From Acetobacteraceae bacterium (GTDB taxonomy: Bacteria; Pseudomonadota; Alphaproteobacteria; Acetobacterales; Acetobacteraceae), in contig JASHVY010000260.1 of NCBI GenBank assembly GCA_030044345.1, forward strand, positions 1 through 6,466: a DNA stretch of 6,466 bases, written 5' to 3'. Under the pieces are notes generated by a model, which saw only the letters and a list, made by a program, of their open reading frames with translations, ran no database searches and was not told the origin of the DNA. Within the stretch, counting starts at the first letter, position 1. Every line of letters begins with the position of its first letter. The translations under genes were made by a program, and so were the position numbers. Shown here piece by piece: positions 6,042 to 6,466 of the stretch.

Positions 6042-6455
6042 TCAATAGATTGCCCAGATGCCGGGTGTCGCGAGCTCGATCAGATGCGCGTCCGGGTCGC
6101 GGAAATAGATGCTGCGGCCGCCGCGCGGCCAGTCGGTGCGACCTTCGATCGCGATGCCGTGCTGCGCGAGATGACGCTCCCAGGCCGGGAGTTCTTCGGA
6201 AGCGATGGCGAAGGCCATGTGCACCCGCCCGGTGCCTTCGTGCGGCGGAATCGTGCCGCCCGGAAGATGCACCGTCTCGCTCGTGGTGCCTTCCTGAAAG
6301 AGCAGCAGCACGCTTCGCCCCCCGACATCGAGCGCGCAAAGCCGCTCATCCGCGACCAGCACGGGAAGCTGCATGACCTCCTCGTAGAAATGCCGTGCCG
6401 GCGCGAGCGAAGCGGCGTAGAGCGCCGTCTCCAGCACGGAGGCGAGCTTCGGCAC
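6042..6455 (-). CDS. VOC-superfamily (glyoxalase/bleomycin-resistance fold) protein
   Basis: This 137-residue protein has the length and repeated layout of a single vicinal-oxygen-chelate subunit. The first half runs through VLETALYAASLAPARHFYEEV, and the second through GRVHMAFAIASEELPAWERHL to GRSIYFRDPDAHLIELATPG. Candidate metal ligands at the usual places are Glu9, His79 and Glu127; many relatives have His at the first position. Members include glyoxalases, extradiol dioxygenases and drug-binding proteins, so the reaction cannot be named. The GTG at 6453-6455 gives the common family N-terminus (MPKLASVLET), but only 11 bases lie upstream in the window. The frame is still open there and no clear ribosome binding site is seen, so a start farther out is possible. 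The gene converges on the importer operon and is probably unrelated to it. Confidence 0.9.
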   Translation of the reverse strand: MPKLASVLETALYAASLAPARHFYEEVMQLPVLVADERLCALDVGGRSVLLLFQEGTTSETVHLPGGTIPPHEGTGRVHMAFAIASEELPAWERHLAQHGIAIEGRTDWPRGGRSIYFRDPDAHLIELATPGIWAIY

Positions 6456-6466
6456 GGCGCTTACCC

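Noticed and set aside
5978..6376. Plus-strand open frame of 132 codons across the VOC gene
   Set aside because: It is a shadow of the minus-strand VOC gene; its Arg-rich translation has no family features.

Overview
The window is GC-rich bacterial DNA whose protein sequences and codon choice look alphaproteobacterial. The A/T-rich hairpins at both intergenic ends (CTTTTTCT-type arms) resemble terminators I associate with Acetobacteraceae and other Rhodospirillales. That placement is a weak inference, not a demonstrated identity.

Layout. Positions 1-459 hold no gene I can support. They contain two A/T-rich hairpins (1-18 and 145-177) that probably end transcription from outside, and a plausible sigma70-type promoter (351-379). 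Four plus-strand genes follow and together make one complete CUT2 (RbsABC-type) carbohydrate ABC importer: a double-ATPase subunit (460-2013), a first permease (2292-3290), a substrate-binding protein with a twin-arginine signal (3320-4582) and a second, different permease (4800-5777). A convergent minus-strand gene (6042-6455) encodes a small VOC/glyoxalase-fold protein and looks unrelated to the importer. Between the two gene ends (5778-6041) there are stem-loops suited to ending both transcripts.

How the parts work together. The binding protein should capture a sugar or sugar-like ligand in the periplasm and deliver it to a channel formed by the two permeases, probably as a heterodimer. 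The single ATPase with two fused nucleotide-binding domains should power transport. The order ATPase-permease-binding protein-permease places the binding protein between the two permeases. No regulator or catabolic enzyme is in view, so the substrate cannot be named from context.

The least ordinary parts lie between genes. The 217-bp gap between the binding protein and the second permease holds two strong stem-loops: a 13-pair GC hairpin, and an 89-bp near-symmetric element with perfect 13-bp arms. A 277-bp gap between the ATPase and the first permease is unusually long for such an operon and is exactly spanned by an unrecognised open frame. I see no clear sign of a wholly new system. The best candidates for follow-up are these intercistronic structures.
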